This document shows positions 42,944 through 52,708 of a stretch of DNA of 64,000 nt, one piece after another. The stretch is from Bog-473 sp963791455. GTDB taxonomy: Bacteria > Actinomycetota > Acidimicrobiia > Acidimicrobiales > RAAP-2. Positions within the stretch are counted from its first letter, which is position 1; every line of letters begins with the position of its first letter. The DNA lies in assembly GCA_963791455.1 (NCBI GenBank), contig CAWBSM010000004.1:186001-250000 (forward strand), read 5' to 3'. The position numbers were made by a program, and so were the translations under genes. The notes below the pieces were generated by a model that worked only from the letters and a program-made list of their open reading frames with translations, was not told the origin of the DNA and searched no databases.

Positions 42944-45652
42944 TTAGCTCGCCTTGCTCCGAGGCACCTTCTTGGCCTCTGGCGACTCGTCGGCCAGCAC
43001 CGCCTGGGCGGCCGAGAGGCGGGCGACGGGGACGCGGAACGGCGAGCAGCTGACATAGTCGAGCCCCACCTCGTAGAACAGGCCGATGGAGGCCGGATCG
43101 CCCCCGTGCTCCCCGCAGACGCCCACCTTGAGGCTCGGCCGGGTGGCCCGGCCGCGTTCGGTGCCGAGTCGCACGAGCTCACCGACGCCCTCGAAATCGA
43201 CCACCTCGAACGGGTTGCGCGGCAGCAGTCCCAGTTCGAGGTACGCGTTCATCATCCGGCCTTCGACGTCGTCACGGGAGAAGCCGAACGTCATCTGGGT
43301 GAGGTCGTTGGTCCCGAAGGAGAAGAAGTCGGCCGCCTCGGCGAGCTCGCCCGCCCGCAACGCGGCCCGCGGCGTCTCGATCATGGTCCCGATGCTCACC
43401 TCCAGGCTGCCCGGTTTGGCCACACTGGCCTTCGCCCCCTTCGAGGGGCGGGGTGCGCGCTCCGCGTTGGCCGCCGCCACCGCGTCCTCGACCCAGCGAC
43501 GAGCCAGGGCGAGCTCGGCCCGGGTCACCGTGAGGGGGATCATGATCTCGACGACGGGATGCCCCCCGTCGACCACCCGCTGCCGGGCCGCCTCCATGAG
43601 CGCCCGAACCTGCATGGCATAGAGGCCGGGCTTGATCACCCCGAGACGGACGCCCCGGGTGCCCAGCATCGGGTTGGCCTCTTTCCACGACAGCGCGGCC
43701 TCGTAGAGCCGGCGCTCCTCGGAGTTGAGGCCCACCGTCGCGTCCTTGTACGCCAGCTCCTCGGTCGAGGGCAGGAACTCGTGCAGCGGCGGGTCGAGCA
43801 GTCGCACGGTCACCGGCAGCCCGTCCATCGCGGCGAGGATGGCGATGAAGTCCTCGCGCTGGACGATCCGCAGCTCCTCGAGTGCCGCGGCCTCCTCGGC
43901 CGGTGAGTGGGCGAGGATCATGCGGCGCACCACGGGCAGACGGTCCTCGCCGAGGAACATGTGCTCGGTGCGACACAGGCCAATGCCCTCGGCACCGAGT
44001 GCGCGTGCCTTCGCCGCGTCCTCGCCGGTGTCGGCGTTGGCCCGGACGGCCAGGTGGCCCCGGCGGATCTCGTCGGCCCACGAGAGGACGGTGGCGAACG
44101 CGGCGGGAGGCGACGCCGCCGTGAGCGGGACCTGGCCCGCCACCACGATCCCGGCGCCGCCGTCGAGAGAGACCCAGTCGCCCTCGTAGAGCGTCACGTC
44201 GCCCACGGTCACCTGGTGGTCACCAAGGCGCAGGGCCTCGGCTCCGACGACGGCCGGCTTGCCCCAGCCGCGTGCCACGACGGCAGCGTGGCTGACCAAG
44301 CCGCCCCGGGCGGTGAGGATCCCCTCGGACGCCAACATGCCGTGCACGTCCTCGGGAGACGTCTCGTTACGGACCAAAATCACGGGCTCGCCTCGCTCGG
44401 CCGCCGCGGCGGCTTCGTCTGCGCTGAAGTAGATGCGCCCCACGGCGGCCCCCGGGCTGGCACCGAGGCCCTTGGCCCACACCTCGTAGGCCGAACCGGC
44501 GAACTGCGGGTGGAGCACCGAGTCGAGGTGATCCTCGGTGAGGCGCGAGATCGCCTCGGCCTTGGAGATCCCGAGGTCGCTCGGACGCACCATGTCCACC
44601 GCCATGCGCAGCGCGGCGGCACCGGTGCGCTTGCCCACGCGGGTTTGGAGCATCCAGAGCTTGCCCTGTTCGATCGTGAACTCCGTGTCGCACATGTCCC
44701 GGTAGTGCGTTTCCAGGCGGGCGAAGATCTTGAGGAGCTCGGCGTGGACCTTGGGGAACTGCCTCTTCAGCTCCGAGATGGGCTCGGTGTTCCGGATGCC
44801 GGCCACCACATCCTCGCCCTGCGCGTTGACCAGGAAGTCGCCGTAGGCGCCCTTGGCACCCGTCGCGGGGTCGCGGGTGAACCCGACGCCGGTACCCGAG
44901 TTGTCGTCTCGGTTGCCGAAGACCATCGCCTGCACGTTGACTGCGGTGCCGAGGTCGTGCGCGATGTGCTCTCGCTCTCGGTAGGCGATGGCGCGGGAGC
45001 CGTTCCAGCTCCGGAACACCGCCTCGATGGCGCCGCGCAACTGCTCCTCGGGGCGCTGGGGGAAGGGCTTGCCGGTGTGACGCTCGACGATCTGCTGATA
45101 GGAGTCGACGAGATAACGCAACAGTTCCACGGGTACCTTGGCGTCCGACGTCGTCCCCGCCAACTCCTTGGCCGCCTCGAACAGAGAGTCGAACTCGTCG
45201 CCGGGCAGCTCGAGGACGATACGGGCGTACATGGCGATGAAACGCCGGTACGAGTCGAGGGCGAAGCGCTCGTCCGCGGTCTGCTTGGCCAGCCCTTCGA
45301 CGGAGTCGTCGTTGAGCCCGAGGTTGAGAACGGTGTCCATCATCCCGGGCATGGAGAACTTGGCGCCCGAGCGCACCGACACCAACAGGGGGTCGGCGGC
45401 ATCGCCGATCACCTTGCCCATCGACGACTCGAGCCGGGTGCGGGCGGCGGCGACCTCGGTGTCGAGGCTCTTGGGCCAGCCGTCCGCCATGTAGGCACGG
45501 CAGGCGTCGGTCGAGATGGTGAACCCCGGCGGCACCGGCAGATTGAGTACCGACGTCATCTCGGCCAGGTTGGCGCCCTTGCCGCCCAAGAGGTCCTTGA
45601 GCTCCATGGGTGGATGGGCGTGCGTATGGTCGAAATCAAAGACGAACGGCAT
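42944..45652 (-). CDS. ppdK: Pyruvate, phosphate dikinase
   Basis: 902 residues from ATG 45652, with AAGGAGG 5 nt upstream. The nucleotide-binding part starts LKDLLGGKGANLAEMTSVLN. The phospho-carrier histidine lies in ARGGLVSHAAVVARGWGKPA. The PEP-binding barrel ends with SIGTMIETPRAAL, FFSFGTNDLTQMTFGFSRDD and VGVCGEHGGDP. It interconverts ATP, phosphate and pyruvate with AMP, PPi and PEP. About 150 bp without a gene separate it from dnaG. Confidence 0.95.
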   Translation of the reverse strand: MPFVFDFDHTHAHPPMELKDLLGGKGANLAEMTSVLNLPVPPGFTISTDACRAYMADGWPKSLDTEVAAARTRLESSMGKVIGDAADPLLVSVRSGAKFSMPGMMDTVLNLGLNDDSVEGLAKQTADERFALDSYRRFIAMYARIVLELPGDEFDSLFEAAKELAGTTSDAKVPVELLRYLVDSYQQIVERHTGKPFPQRPEEQLRGAIEAVFRSWNGSRAIAYREREHIAHDLGTAVNVQAMVFGNRDDNSGTGVGFTRDPATGAKGAYGDFLVNAQGEDVVAGIRNTEPISELKRQFPKVHAELLKIFARLETHYRDMCDTEFTIEQGKLWMLQTRVGKRTGAAALRMAVDMVRPSDLGISKAEAISRLTEDHLDSVLHPQFAGSAYEVWAKGLGASPGAAVGRIYFSADEAAAAAERGEPVILVRNETSPEDVHGMLASEGILTARGGLVSHAAVVARGWGKPAVVGAEALRLGDHQVTVGDVTLYEGDWVSLDGGAGIVVAGQVPLTAASPPAAFATVLSWADEIRRGHLAVRANADTGEDAAKARALGAEGIGLCRTEHMFLGEDRLPVVRRMILAHSPAEEAAALEELRIVQREDFIAILAAMDGLPVTVRLLDPPLHEFLPSTEELAYKDATVGLNSEERRLYEAALSWKEANPMLGTRGVRLGVIKPGLYAMQVRALMEAARQRVVDGGHPVVEIMIPLTVTRAELALARRWVEDAVAAANAERAPRPSKGAKASVAKPGSLEVSIGTMIETPRAALRAGELAEAADFFSFGTNDLTQMTFGFSRDDVEGRMMNAYLELGLLPRNPFEVVDFEGVGELVRLGTERGRATRPSLKVGVCGEHGGDPASIGLFYEVGLDYVSCSPFRVPVARLSAAQAVLADESPEAKKVPRSKAS

Positions 45653-45743
45653 CGGGCCTCCTTGCCCTGGACCGGCGAAGCGCGGGGCGAACACGGTCAC
45701 GTGGTGGTGGCTCCCCTCCCGACCTGGGACGGGTCAAGCCAGC

Positions 45744-46292
45744 CTACTTTCCCTCCGGTGGCCCCTCCGTAGCAGCCGTGCCGTACGGACGCTCCGGGCC
45801 GTCCTCGGCCGCGGCCGGCGGCGGCTCTGCCACGGACCACCCCGAGACCTGGCGTTGGAAGACCTCCTTGGCTTGGCGCATGAAGTCGCGCACGACAGCC
45901 AGCTCCTCGGCCTTGAAATGCTGGGCCAGTTGGCGCATCTCCTCGGCCACGGGCTGCTGCAGCCCCTCGAGTCGCCGCCGCGCCTCGGGGACGATCTCGA
46001 CCCAGATCCGCCGACGATCCTCCGTGTCGCGCCGGCGCGCCACCATGCCCGACTCCTCGAGCCGGTCGAGGATGAAGGTGACGGCCCCGGTGGTCAGCCC
46101 GCTCTCCTCGGCGAGGCGCCCCGCGGTCATCGGGCCGAGGCGACCAATAAGGTCGAGGCAGCGCATGTCCGTCCTGCTCAGCTTCAGCTTCTTGGCCAGC
46201 CGCTCGTCGAAGTCGCTGGCCGCGCCGAGGTAGCCCAAGATCTCGCTGCGCAACTGCTGCGCCAGCTCCTTCCGTGACCATTGTCTTGACAC
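45744..46292 (-). CDS. MarR-family transcriptional regulator
   Basis: 182 residues from GTG 46292, without Shine-Dalgarno; a TAAAGT box 7 nt upstream suggests a leaderless mRNA. The winged helix is MTAGRLAEESGLTTGAVTFI, the wing RRRDTEDRRRIWVEIV. It is divergent from the ABC exporter operon by 32 bp and probably represses it and itself through the palindrome between them. Inducer unknown. Confidence 0.85.
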   Translation of the reverse strand: MSRQWSRKELAQQLRSEILGYLGAASDFDERLAKKLKLSRTDMRCLDLIGRLGPMTAGRLAEESGLTTGAVTFILDRLEESGMVARRRDTEDRRRIWVEIVPEARRRLEGLQQPVAEEMRQLAQHFKAEELAVVRDFMRQAKEVFQRQVSGWSVAEPPPAAAEDGPERPYGTAATEGPPEGK

Positions 46293-46298
46293 GTAGAT

Positions 46299-46315
46299 AA
46301 CTTTATCACTAAGTT
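46299..46315. promoter_or_regulatory. MarR operator in the divergent promoter
   Basis: AACTT-TATCACT-AAGTT, a 17-bp inverted repeat centred in the 32-bp gap between the regulator and exporter genes. It overlaps the likely -10 boxes of both (TAAGTT on plus, TAAAGT on minus). It is AT-rich in a GC-rich setting. Confidence 0.6.
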
Positions 46316-46324
46316 TCTTAATCG

Positions 46325-47377
46325 ATGGCTCTTTCTTCGAACCCAGCGCTCGCCGTCGAGACCCACGACCTCGTCAAGGTGTTCGCGAACGGGCGCGTCC
46401 GGGCGCTCGACGGCGTCTCCCTCCAGGTGGAGGCGGGCACCGTGCTGGGCTTGCTCGGCCCCAACGGGGCCGGCAAGACGACCGTCGTCCGGATCCTCTC
46501 CACCATCCTCGGCCCGGATTCGGGCCGGGCCGCCGTGCTCGGTCAGGACGTCGTGAAGCAGGCCGACGCGGTGCGCCGCATCATCGGGCTGGCTGGACAG
46601 TACGCCGCGGTGGACGAGAACCTCACGGGAAGGGAGAACATCCATATGGTCGCCCGCCTCTCGCACCTGAGCCGCAAGGTGTCGGCACGGCGAGCCAACG
46701 AGCTTCTCGAAGCGTTCGGACTGGTCGGTGCCGGTGATCGGGTCCTCAAGACGTACTCGGGTGGCATGCGACGGCGGTTGGACCTGGCCGCCGCGCTGGT
46801 GGCGAACCCGCCGGTGCTCTTCCTCGACGAACCCACCACCGGGTTGGACCCCCAGAGCCGGCAAGAGCTGTGGGCGGCGATCGAGGAGCTGGTCCGCGAC
46901 GGCACGACGGTGCTTTTGACCACCCAATACCTCGAGGAGGCTGACCGCCTCGCCCGCGACATCGTGGTGATCGACCACGGACGCGTCATTGCCGAAGGCA
47001 CGCCGGCCCAGCTCAAAGCCGACCTGGGTACCTCGGTCGTCTCGGTGACGTTGGGCAGCCGGGAAGTCCGGGATCGAGCGCTCGAGCTCCTGACGGCGCT
47101 GTCCGACAAGCCGCCGGTCGTCGAGGACGTCGTGATCGAGCTGACCGTGACGGACGGCCCGAAGGCGGGCGCCGAGGTCCTGCGCACATTGGACACGGCC
47201 CAGATCCCTATTGCCGGGCTCGCCCTCCGGGAGCCCAGCCTCGACGACGTGTTCCTCAGCCTGACCGGGCACAAGACCACCATCGACGACGACGGAGGCG
47301 ATGGGGCGAAGCCGAGGAAGGGCCTCGGTCGGAAGCGGATGGCCGCCGTCGGGGCCGACGGGGAGGATGCGGCATGA
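46325..47377 (+). CDS. ABC exporter ATPase, DrrA type
   Basis: 350 residues. Walker A is GPNGAGKT, the signature YSGGMRRRLDLA, Walker B VLFLDEPTTGLDP, and the H-loop LLTTQYLEEAD. SLDDVFLSLTGH near residue 305 is the DrrA-type C-terminal motif. A basic and acidic tail of about 35 residues follows. With the permease it should export a drug or lipid. Leaderless start within the MarR operator region. Confidence 0.9.
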   Translation: MALSSNPALAVETHDLVKVFANGRVRALDGVSLQVEAGTVLGLLGPNGAGKTTVVRILSTILGPDSGRAAVLGQDVVKQADAVRRIIGLAGQYAAVDENLTGRENIHMVARLSHLSRKVSARRANELLEAFGLVGAGDRVLKTYSGGMRRRLDLAAALVANPPVLFLDEPTTGLDPQSRQELWAAIEELVRDGTTVLLTTQYLEEADRLARDIVVIDHGRVIAEGTPAQLKADLGTSVVSVTLGSREVRDRALELLTALSDKPPVVEDVVIELTVTDGPKAGAEVLRTLDTAQIPIAGLALREPSLDDVFLSLTGHKTTIDDDGGDGAKPRKGLGRKRMAAVGADGEDAA

Positions 47378-48201
47378 CGACCACGCTCACCGCACCGGTC
47401 GAGCTCCGCGAGCCGACCAGCAGGGGCGGCAGTCGGCTCGCCTGGGCCGTCGCCGATGTCATGACCATGACGTGGCGCAACCTGCTCGCACTGACACGCA
47501 CCCCCCAGGCGGTCTTCTTCACGACGCTGCAGCCGATCATGTTCGTACTGCTGTTCACCTACGTCTTCGGCGGGGCCATCCACGTGCCGGGCGGGCATTA
47601 CATCCAGTTCCTCATGCCCGGCATTTTCGTGCAAACCGTCATCTTCGGCGCCATGAGCACTTCGGCCGGGCTCTCCGAGGACCTCCACAAGGGTCTGATC
47701 GAGCGCTTCCGCGCCCTGCCCATGAGCCGCTCCGCCGTGCTGGCCGGGCGCACCACGGCCGACGTCGTGCGCAACGTGTTCGTGGTCACGCTCATCACCG
47801 GAGTCGGCTACGCCGTGGGCTTCCGCATCGGCACGAACGTCGCGCTCTACCTCTGTGGCGTGCTGCTGATCCTGTTGTTCGCCTACGCGTTGAGCTGGGG
47901 TTTCGCCATCATCGGCCTGTCCGCACCGAACGCGGAGACGGCTCAGGTCATGGTCTTTCCCCTGATCTTCCCGCTGCTCTTCGCTTCCTCCGCCTTCGTG
48001 CCCGTGGCGTTCATGCCGGGATGGCTTCAGGCGTTCGCCAAACACCAGCCGGTGACCCAAGTGGTGAACGCCACCCGCTCGCTCATGGTCGGCGGCGTGC
48101 TGCACGACTCGCGGGCCGTGGTCAGCGCCGTGTTGTGGTCCGTCGGGTTGCTGGTAGTCCTCGCGCCGTTCGCCGTGCGCAAGTACCGCAAGGTCGCATG
48201 A
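47374..48201 (+). CDS. ABC-2 type exporter permease, DrrB type
   Basis: 275 residues with six membrane helices. It overlaps the ATPase gene by 4 nt (ATGA). The conserved parts are TWRNLLALTRTPQAVFFTTL, GLSEDLHKGLIERFRALPMS and FPLLFASSAFVPVAFMPGWL. It forms the membrane path of the exporter. It converges on glyS with a 13-bp gap. Confidence 0.9.
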   Translation: MTTTLTAPVELREPTSRGGSRLAWAVADVMTMTWRNLLALTRTPQAVFFTTLQPIMFVLLFTYVFGGAIHVPGGHYIQFLMPGIFVQTVIFGAMSTSAGLSEDLHKGLIERFRALPMSRSAVLAGRTTADVVRNVFVVTLITGVGYAVGFRIGTNVALYLCGVLLILLFAYALSWGFAIIGLSAPNAETAQVMVFPLIFPLLFASSAFVPVAFMPGWLQAFAKHQPVTQVVNATRSLMVGGVLHDSRAVVSAVLWSVGLLVVLAPFAVRKYRKVA

Positions 48202-48214
48202 GCGGCCGGCCGGC

Positions 48215-49549
48215 CTAGTCCTCGCCGGTGCGGCGGCGCAGCTCGGCCAGCAGGCCGTCGACGGGCACCCGTACCTGCTCGGTGGTGTCGCGATCGCGCA
48301 CGGTGACGGCGTCGTCCTCGAGCGAGTCGAAGTCGACGGTCACCGCCCATGGAGTCCCGATCTCGTCCTGGCGCCGGTAGCGGCGGCCGATGCTCTGGGT
48401 GACGTCGTAGTCGACCATGAAGTGCCGCTGCAGGAGCGAAAGGACCTTGCGGGCCAGCGGCTCGAGCGTGTCCTTCTTCGACAGCGGCAGCACGGCCACC
48501 TGATAGGGCGCCAGGCGCCAGTGCAGGCGCAACACGGTACGGGCCTCTCCCCCGATCTCGTCCTCGGCGTAGGCGGCCAGGAGGAAGGCCATCATGGTCC
48601 GCGTGGCGCCCGCCGCCGGTTCGATCACGTACGGCGTGTACCGCTCGTTCGTCTGCGGATCGAAATAGTCGAGCGAGACGCCCGACTTGGCGGCGTGGGC
48701 GGTCAGGTCGTAGTCACCGCGGTTGGCGATCCCTTCGAGCTCGTCCCAGCCCCACGGGAAGAGGAACTCGACGTCGGCCGTCCCCCGCGAGTAGTGGGAG
48801 AGCTCATCGGGATCGTGGTGGCGCAGCCGCAGCTTGTCGGCCGGCATGCCCAGTTCGAGATACCACTGCATGCGTTGCGTGAGCCAGTAGTCGAACCACT
48901 GCGGCGCATCGGCAGGAGGGACGAAGTACTCCATCTCCATCTGCTCGAACTCGCGGGTGCGGAACACGAAGTTCTGGGGAGTGATCTCGTTGCGGAAGGA
49001 CTTGCCCACCTGCGCGATCCCGAAGGGCGGCTTCTTGCGGGTGGTAGCGAGGACGTTGGCGAAGTTGGTGAACATGCCTTGAGCCGTCTCGGGCCGCAGG
49101 TAGGCCACGTGGCCCTCGTCCTCCACCGGGCCGGCGTGCGTCTTGAACATGAGATTGAACGCGCGGGCCTCGGTGAGGTCGCGCGAGCCACAGTTGGGGC
49201 AGACGCCGTCGATCCTGTCGGCCCGCCAGCGCTCGTGGCAGTTGCGGCAGTCGACCAGAGGATCGGTGAAGGTGGCCAGGTGGCCCGAAGCCTCCCAGAC
49301 GGCGGGCGGCCCCAGGATGGCGGCGTCGAGCCCCACGACGTCGTCGCGCAGCTGCACCATGGAACGCCACCAGGAGTTCTTCACGTTGCGCAGCATGTTG
49401 ACCCCGAGCGGGCCGTAGTCGTAGGTGGAGCGGAAGCCGCCGTAGATCTCGGCCGAGGGGAAGATGAAGCCGCGGGTGCGGCAGAGGCGCACCACTCGCT
49501 CCATCAGGTCGTCGGTGGCGGCCTCGGGAGCCTCGGCGGTCTCGGTCAT
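48215..49549 (-). CDS. glyS: Glycyl-tRNA synthetase, alpha2 (single-chain) type
   Basis: 444 residues from ATG 49549, which overlaps the hemW stop (ATGA). Class II motifs: FIFPSAEIYGGFRSTYDYGP, a zinc site CRNCHERWRADRIDGVCPNC, LRPETAQGMFTNF, FRTREFEQMEMEYF. The C-terminal anticodon-binding domain follows KDTLEPLARKVLSLL. It charges tRNA-Gly. A longer upstream frame is part of hemW in another frame. Confidence 0.95.
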   Translation of the reverse strand: MTETAEAPEAATDDLMERVVRLCRTRGFIFPSAEIYGGFRSTYDYGPLGVNMLRNVKNSWWRSMVQLRDDVVGLDAAILGPPAVWEASGHLATFTDPLVDCRNCHERWRADRIDGVCPNCGSRDLTEARAFNLMFKTHAGPVEDEGHVAYLRPETAQGMFTNFANVLATTRKKPPFGIAQVGKSFRNEITPQNFVFRTREFEQMEMEYFVPPADAPQWFDYWLTQRMQWYLELGMPADKLRLRHHDPDELSHYSRGTADVEFLFPWGWDELEGIANRGDYDLTAHAAKSGVSLDYFDPQTNERYTPYVIEPAAGATRTMMAFLLAAYAEDEIGGEARTVLRLHWRLAPYQVAVLPLSKKDTLEPLARKVLSLLQRHFMVDYDVTQSIGRRYRRQDEIGTPWAVTVDFDSLEDDAVTVRDRDTTEQVRVPVDGLLAELRRRTGED

Positions 49550-50634
49550 CGGTGCAGGATACCGGAGCGGATTCTTACGCTGACCTCGTTGGCCAACAGC
49601 CGACCGCGGACGCTGAGTACGGCACGGCCGTCGACGAGGGTGACCAGACCGTCGAGCTCGCCGGGGTCGGCCAGGCTGTCCCACGGGACCCCGCGCGGCG
49701 TGCGCAGCGAGAGCGACAGCGCCTCGAACGCGCGTTGGTCCGGACTGAGCACCTCGCGTCCCGCCTCGCCCGAGCGACCGGACTCGATCAGGTCGAGGTA
49801 ACGCTCAGGCGTCCGCACGTTCCACCAGCGCGTGCCATCGCGGTGCGAGTGCGCCGCCGATCCGATGCCCACGTAGTCACGCTGGTCCCAGTAGAGATGG
49901 TTGTGCCGGCACTCGTGCCCGGGCTGGGCCCAGTTCGAGATCTCCTCCCACGCGAACCCCGCCGACGTGAGGACCGCGTCGGCCCGCTCGTAGCGGCGGG
50001 CCAGCGCATCCTCTTCGGGGTGGCGCGCCGGGTCCTTCGCCAGCGGCGTCCCCGGCTCGACGGTGAGCCCGTAGGCGCTGACGTGCGGAGGGGGATGCCG
50101 GAGCGAGAGGACGTCTTCGAGGGTCGCGACCCAGTCGCTGTCGCTCTCCGTGGTCGCGCCGAAAATCAGGTCGAGATTCCAGGTTTCGAACCCGGCCTCG
50201 GACACCGCTGCACTGATCGTCTGGGCCGCTCGCGGCACGTTGCGCCGGCCGAGGCCGGCGAGGACGTGCGCCCTGGTCGACTGGAGGCCGAAGGAGACCC
50301 GCGTGACCCCGGCGCGCCGGAAGGCACCGAGGTGGGCTTCGTCGGCGTCCTCGGGATTGCACTCGACGGTGACCTCGGCCTCGGGCGCACGGGGAATGGC
50401 GTCGAGGATGCGGCACAGGGTCTCGGGATGGAGGCGGGACGGGGTGCCTCCTCCGAAGAAGACGGAGGTGGCCGGCGCGAGGTCGCCCGCCGCGATGGCG
50501 CGCCGCACCTCGAGGACGCAGGCGCCGGCGTAGCGCTCCATCAGGTGGTCGCGGTCGGTGTAGGTGGCGAACGCGCAGTAGTCACAGCGCTCCCGGCAGA
50601 ACGGGATGTGGACGTAGACGCCGAATGGGCTCAA
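49546..50634 (-). CDS. hemW: HemW-like radical SAM protein
   Basis: 362 residues from TTG 50634, which overlaps the recO stop (TTGA). The radical SAM site is PFCRERCDYC (Cys 13, 17, 20), followed by FFGGGTPSRL. The family blocks RVSFGLQSTRAHVLAGLGRR and HNHLYWDQRDYVGIGSAAHS are present. HemW proteins carry haem, but were long annotated as oxygen-independent coproporphyrinogen oxidases. Confidence 0.9.
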   Translation of the reverse strand: MSPFGVYVHIPFCRERCDYCAFATYTDRDHLMERYAGACVLEVRRAIAAGDLAPATSVFFGGGTPSRLHPETLCRILDAIPRAPEAEVTVECNPEDADEAHLGAFRRAGVTRVSFGLQSTRAHVLAGLGRRNVPRAAQTISAAVSEAGFETWNLDLIFGATTESDSDWVATLEDVLSLRHPPPHVSAYGLTVEPGTPLAKDPARHPEEDALARRYERADAVLTSAGFAWEEISNWAQPGHECRHNHLYWDQRDYVGIGSAAHSHRDGTRWWNVRTPERYLDLIESGRSGEAGREVLSPDQRAFEALSLSLRTPRGVPWDSLADPGELDGLVTLVDGRAVLSVRGRLLANEVSVRIRSGILHR

Positions 50635-51365
50635 AGGCCGGCCGTCGAGCGCACCGAGCGGATGCGCCGATCGAGGTGGACCTCCATGGCCTCGGTCGCC
50701 AGCTCGGCCGTCTCGTCGGCGCCGGGGGGCGGCGGCCCCGCCAGCACCGAGGCCAGGTCGCCACCGAGAATGCGCCGCAGGAGGTTCAGCGCGGCGGGGC
50801 TCATGGGGCGGCCGCTGCGGTGGGCCCGGCACAAGGTGCCGCCGGCGACGAGGTCGAAGGCCACGAGCTCCACGGTGCCGTCGGGCTCGCCGCAACTGGC
50901 GCATTCGTCGAGTACGGGACCCGCTCCCTCCAAGACGAGCGCCTTGAGGAAGAACGACGGCGCCAAGAGCGCGGGGTCGGAGCCGGTGTCGGCGAGCGCG
51001 CGCAGTGCGCCGACGAGCATGGCGAAGAGCCGCGGATCGGGGTGGCGCTCCTGGGCCATCTGGTCAGTGACCTCCAGCAGCGCCATGCCGCGTGCTAGGC
51101 GCCCGAGATCCTCGCGAACGGGGCGAAAAGAGTCGAGCACCTCGACCTGGTTCACGATGTCGAGCTCGCCCCTCCCCTGCCACAAGAGGAGATCCACGTG
51201 GGTCAAGGGCTCGAGTCGGGCCCCGAATTTCGAGGTCGTCTTCCGCACCCCCTTGGCGACGGCGCGCACCTTGCCGTGACGCTCGGTGAGGAACACGACG
51301 ATGCGGTCGGCCTCGCCCAGGCGGTAGCTGCGCAGGACGACGCCGCGGTCGCGGAAGAGGCTCAC
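50631..51365 (-). CDS. recO: DNA repair protein RecO
   Basis: 244 residues from GTG 51365, overlapping the stop of the small membrane protein. The OB-fold starts SLFRDRGVVLRSYRLGEADR, then TERHGKVRAVAKGVRKTTSK. A zinc site is likely from CASCGE and LCRAH. RecO helps load RecA at gaps. Translational coupling on both sides indicates one operon from the membrane protein to glyS. Confidence 0.92.
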   Translation of the reverse strand: MSLFRDRGVVLRSYRLGEADRIVVFLTERHGKVRAVAKGVRKTTSKFGARLEPLTHVDLLLWQGRGELDIVNQVEVLDSFRPVREDLGRLARGMALLEVTDQMAQERHPDPRLFAMLVGALRALADTGSDPALLAPSFFLKALVLEGAGPVLDECASCGEPDGTVELVAFDLVAGGTLCRAHRSGRPMSPAALNLLRRILGGDLASVLAGPPPPGADETAELATEAMEVHLDRRIRSVRSTAGL

Positions 51366-51685
51366 GTGTCGGAGCGCGACGCCTTGTGGGCGGGATCGAG
51401 GGGACAGTAGCGCTCGCCCCGCCGGGCGGCTTCGGCCACGGCGCGGCGCGCCTCGGCGGCTTGGTCGGCGGCGCGGTTCTGGGCCTCCTGGGCTGGCCGG
51501 ATTCGGGCCTGGGCGGCGGCGCCGTGCGAGTGGCGCCCGTAGAGGAGGTTGCCGGCGCCGATCAGGACGACCACCGCGGCGAAGGCCACCGCGACCGGGC
51601 CGGCGTGGGCGGCGAAGGCGGCCACGACGACGAAGACAACGAGGATCACGATCCCCGCGATCAGGGCGATCCGCGTACCGGTCAT
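51362..51685 (-). CDS. Small membrane protein of unknown function
   Basis: 107 residues from ATG 51685. Two helices (IALIAGIVILVVFVVVAAFA, VAVAFAAVVVLIGAGNLLYG) and an Ala/Arg-rich helical tail ending RYCPLDPAHKA. Its stop overlaps the recO start. No family recognised; its place in the recO operon is the only clue. Confidence 0.6.
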   Translation of the reverse strand: MTGTRIALIAGIVILVVFVVVAAFAAHAGPVAVAFAAVVVLIGAGNLLYGRHSHGAAAQARIRPAQEAQNRAADQAAEARRAVAEAARRGERYCPLDPAHKASRSDT

Positions 51686-51776
51686 GGTTCCCCATTCTCG
51701 CAGCTGGCCGATCCGTGCCGAGTCGCGTGCCCGGCTCACGGCCCCGGGGCACCGGTGGCCGCCAGGGCTCTGGCCG

Positions 51777-52592
51777 TCAGGGGTTGACGGCGCCGAACCG
51801 GCGTACGCGGCTCTGGAACTCGACCACGGCCTCGTAGAGGTGGCCGCGTCGCATGTCGGGCCAGAGGATGTCGGGGAAGACGAGCTCGCTGTAGGCGATC
51901 TCCCACAGGAGGAAGTTCGAGATGCGGGTCTCGCCCGAGGTGCGGATGACCAGATCGGGGTCGGGCATGTCGGGGAAGTAGAGGTGGCGCCGGATCGCTT
52001 TCTCGTCGACCTTTTCGGCCGAGATACCCTCCGCGACGAGGGCGCGCACGGCATCGACGATCTCGGCGCGGCCACCGTAGTTGAAGGCCATCGTCATGAC
52101 CATGCGTGTGTTGTGCCTGGTGAGCTCGCTGGACTCGTCCATCCGCTTGAGTACGCGGCGGGGCACGCGCCAGTCGCGGCGGCCGGCAAAGCGGATCTGC
52201 ACGCCCTTCTCGTTGAGCTCGTCGCGCCGCCGCATGAGGAGCGACTGGTTGAAGTTCATGAGGTAGCGCACCTCGTCGGGGGGCCGGCGCCAATTCTCGG
52301 TGGAGAAGGCGTAGAACGTGATCCACTTGATGCCGATCTCGAGAGCGCCGTTGACCACATCGAGGAGCGCGGTCTCCCCCGCAGCGTGGCCTTCGGTCCG
52401 CTGGAGCCCCCGAGCCTTGGCCCAGCGTCCGTTGCCATCCATGACGCAGGCCACGTGGACCGGGACGCGGGAGCGGTCAAGCTCCGGAGGGACCGGACCA
52501 GGCGCCGCCGGAACGGTGCCGTCGCCTGGGCCCGGGTGGCGGTCGTGCGCCTGCGCGTGGGCGCCCTCCGGGTCGCGGAAGGCGGAGGTCAC
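51777..52592 (-). CDS. uppS: Isoprenyl (undecaprenyl) diphosphate synthase
   Basis: 271 residues from GTG. The catalytic motif VMDGNGRWAKARGL, the ITFYAFSTENWRRPPDEV block and the C-terminal DLVIRTSGETRISNFLLWE are intact. The first 45 residues are a Pro/Gly-rich extension. It makes the cis-polyprenyl carrier for cell-wall synthesis. Confidence 0.93.
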   Translation of the reverse strand: MTSAFRDPEGAHAQAHDRHPGPGDGTVPAAPGPVPPELDRSRVPVHVACVMDGNGRWAKARGLQRTEGHAAGETALLDVVNGALEIGIKWITFYAFSTENWRRPPDEVRYLMNFNQSLLMRRRDELNEKGVQIRFAGRRDWRVPRRVLKRMDESSELTRHNTRMVMTMAFNYGGRAEIVDAVRALVAEGISAEKVDEKAIRRHLYFPDMPDPDLVIRTSGETRISNFLLWEIAYSELVFPDILWPDMRRGHLYEAVVEFQSRVRRFGAVNP

Positions 52593-52708
52593 CCGATGAA
52601 CCTACCGCGCCGGCGCTGCGCCCAAGTTGCCCCGCCGCCCTCTTGGTGTTGCAGTATGTGGAGTCCCCGTCTAGGCGGTCTGGGTGGAGGATCAGAGAAG
52701 GAGGGCCG

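Noticed and set aside
43907..45772. 621-residue open frame opposite ppdK
   Set aside because: Shadow of a clear pyruvate phosphate dikinase; His/Gly/Arg-rich composition typical of antisense frames.
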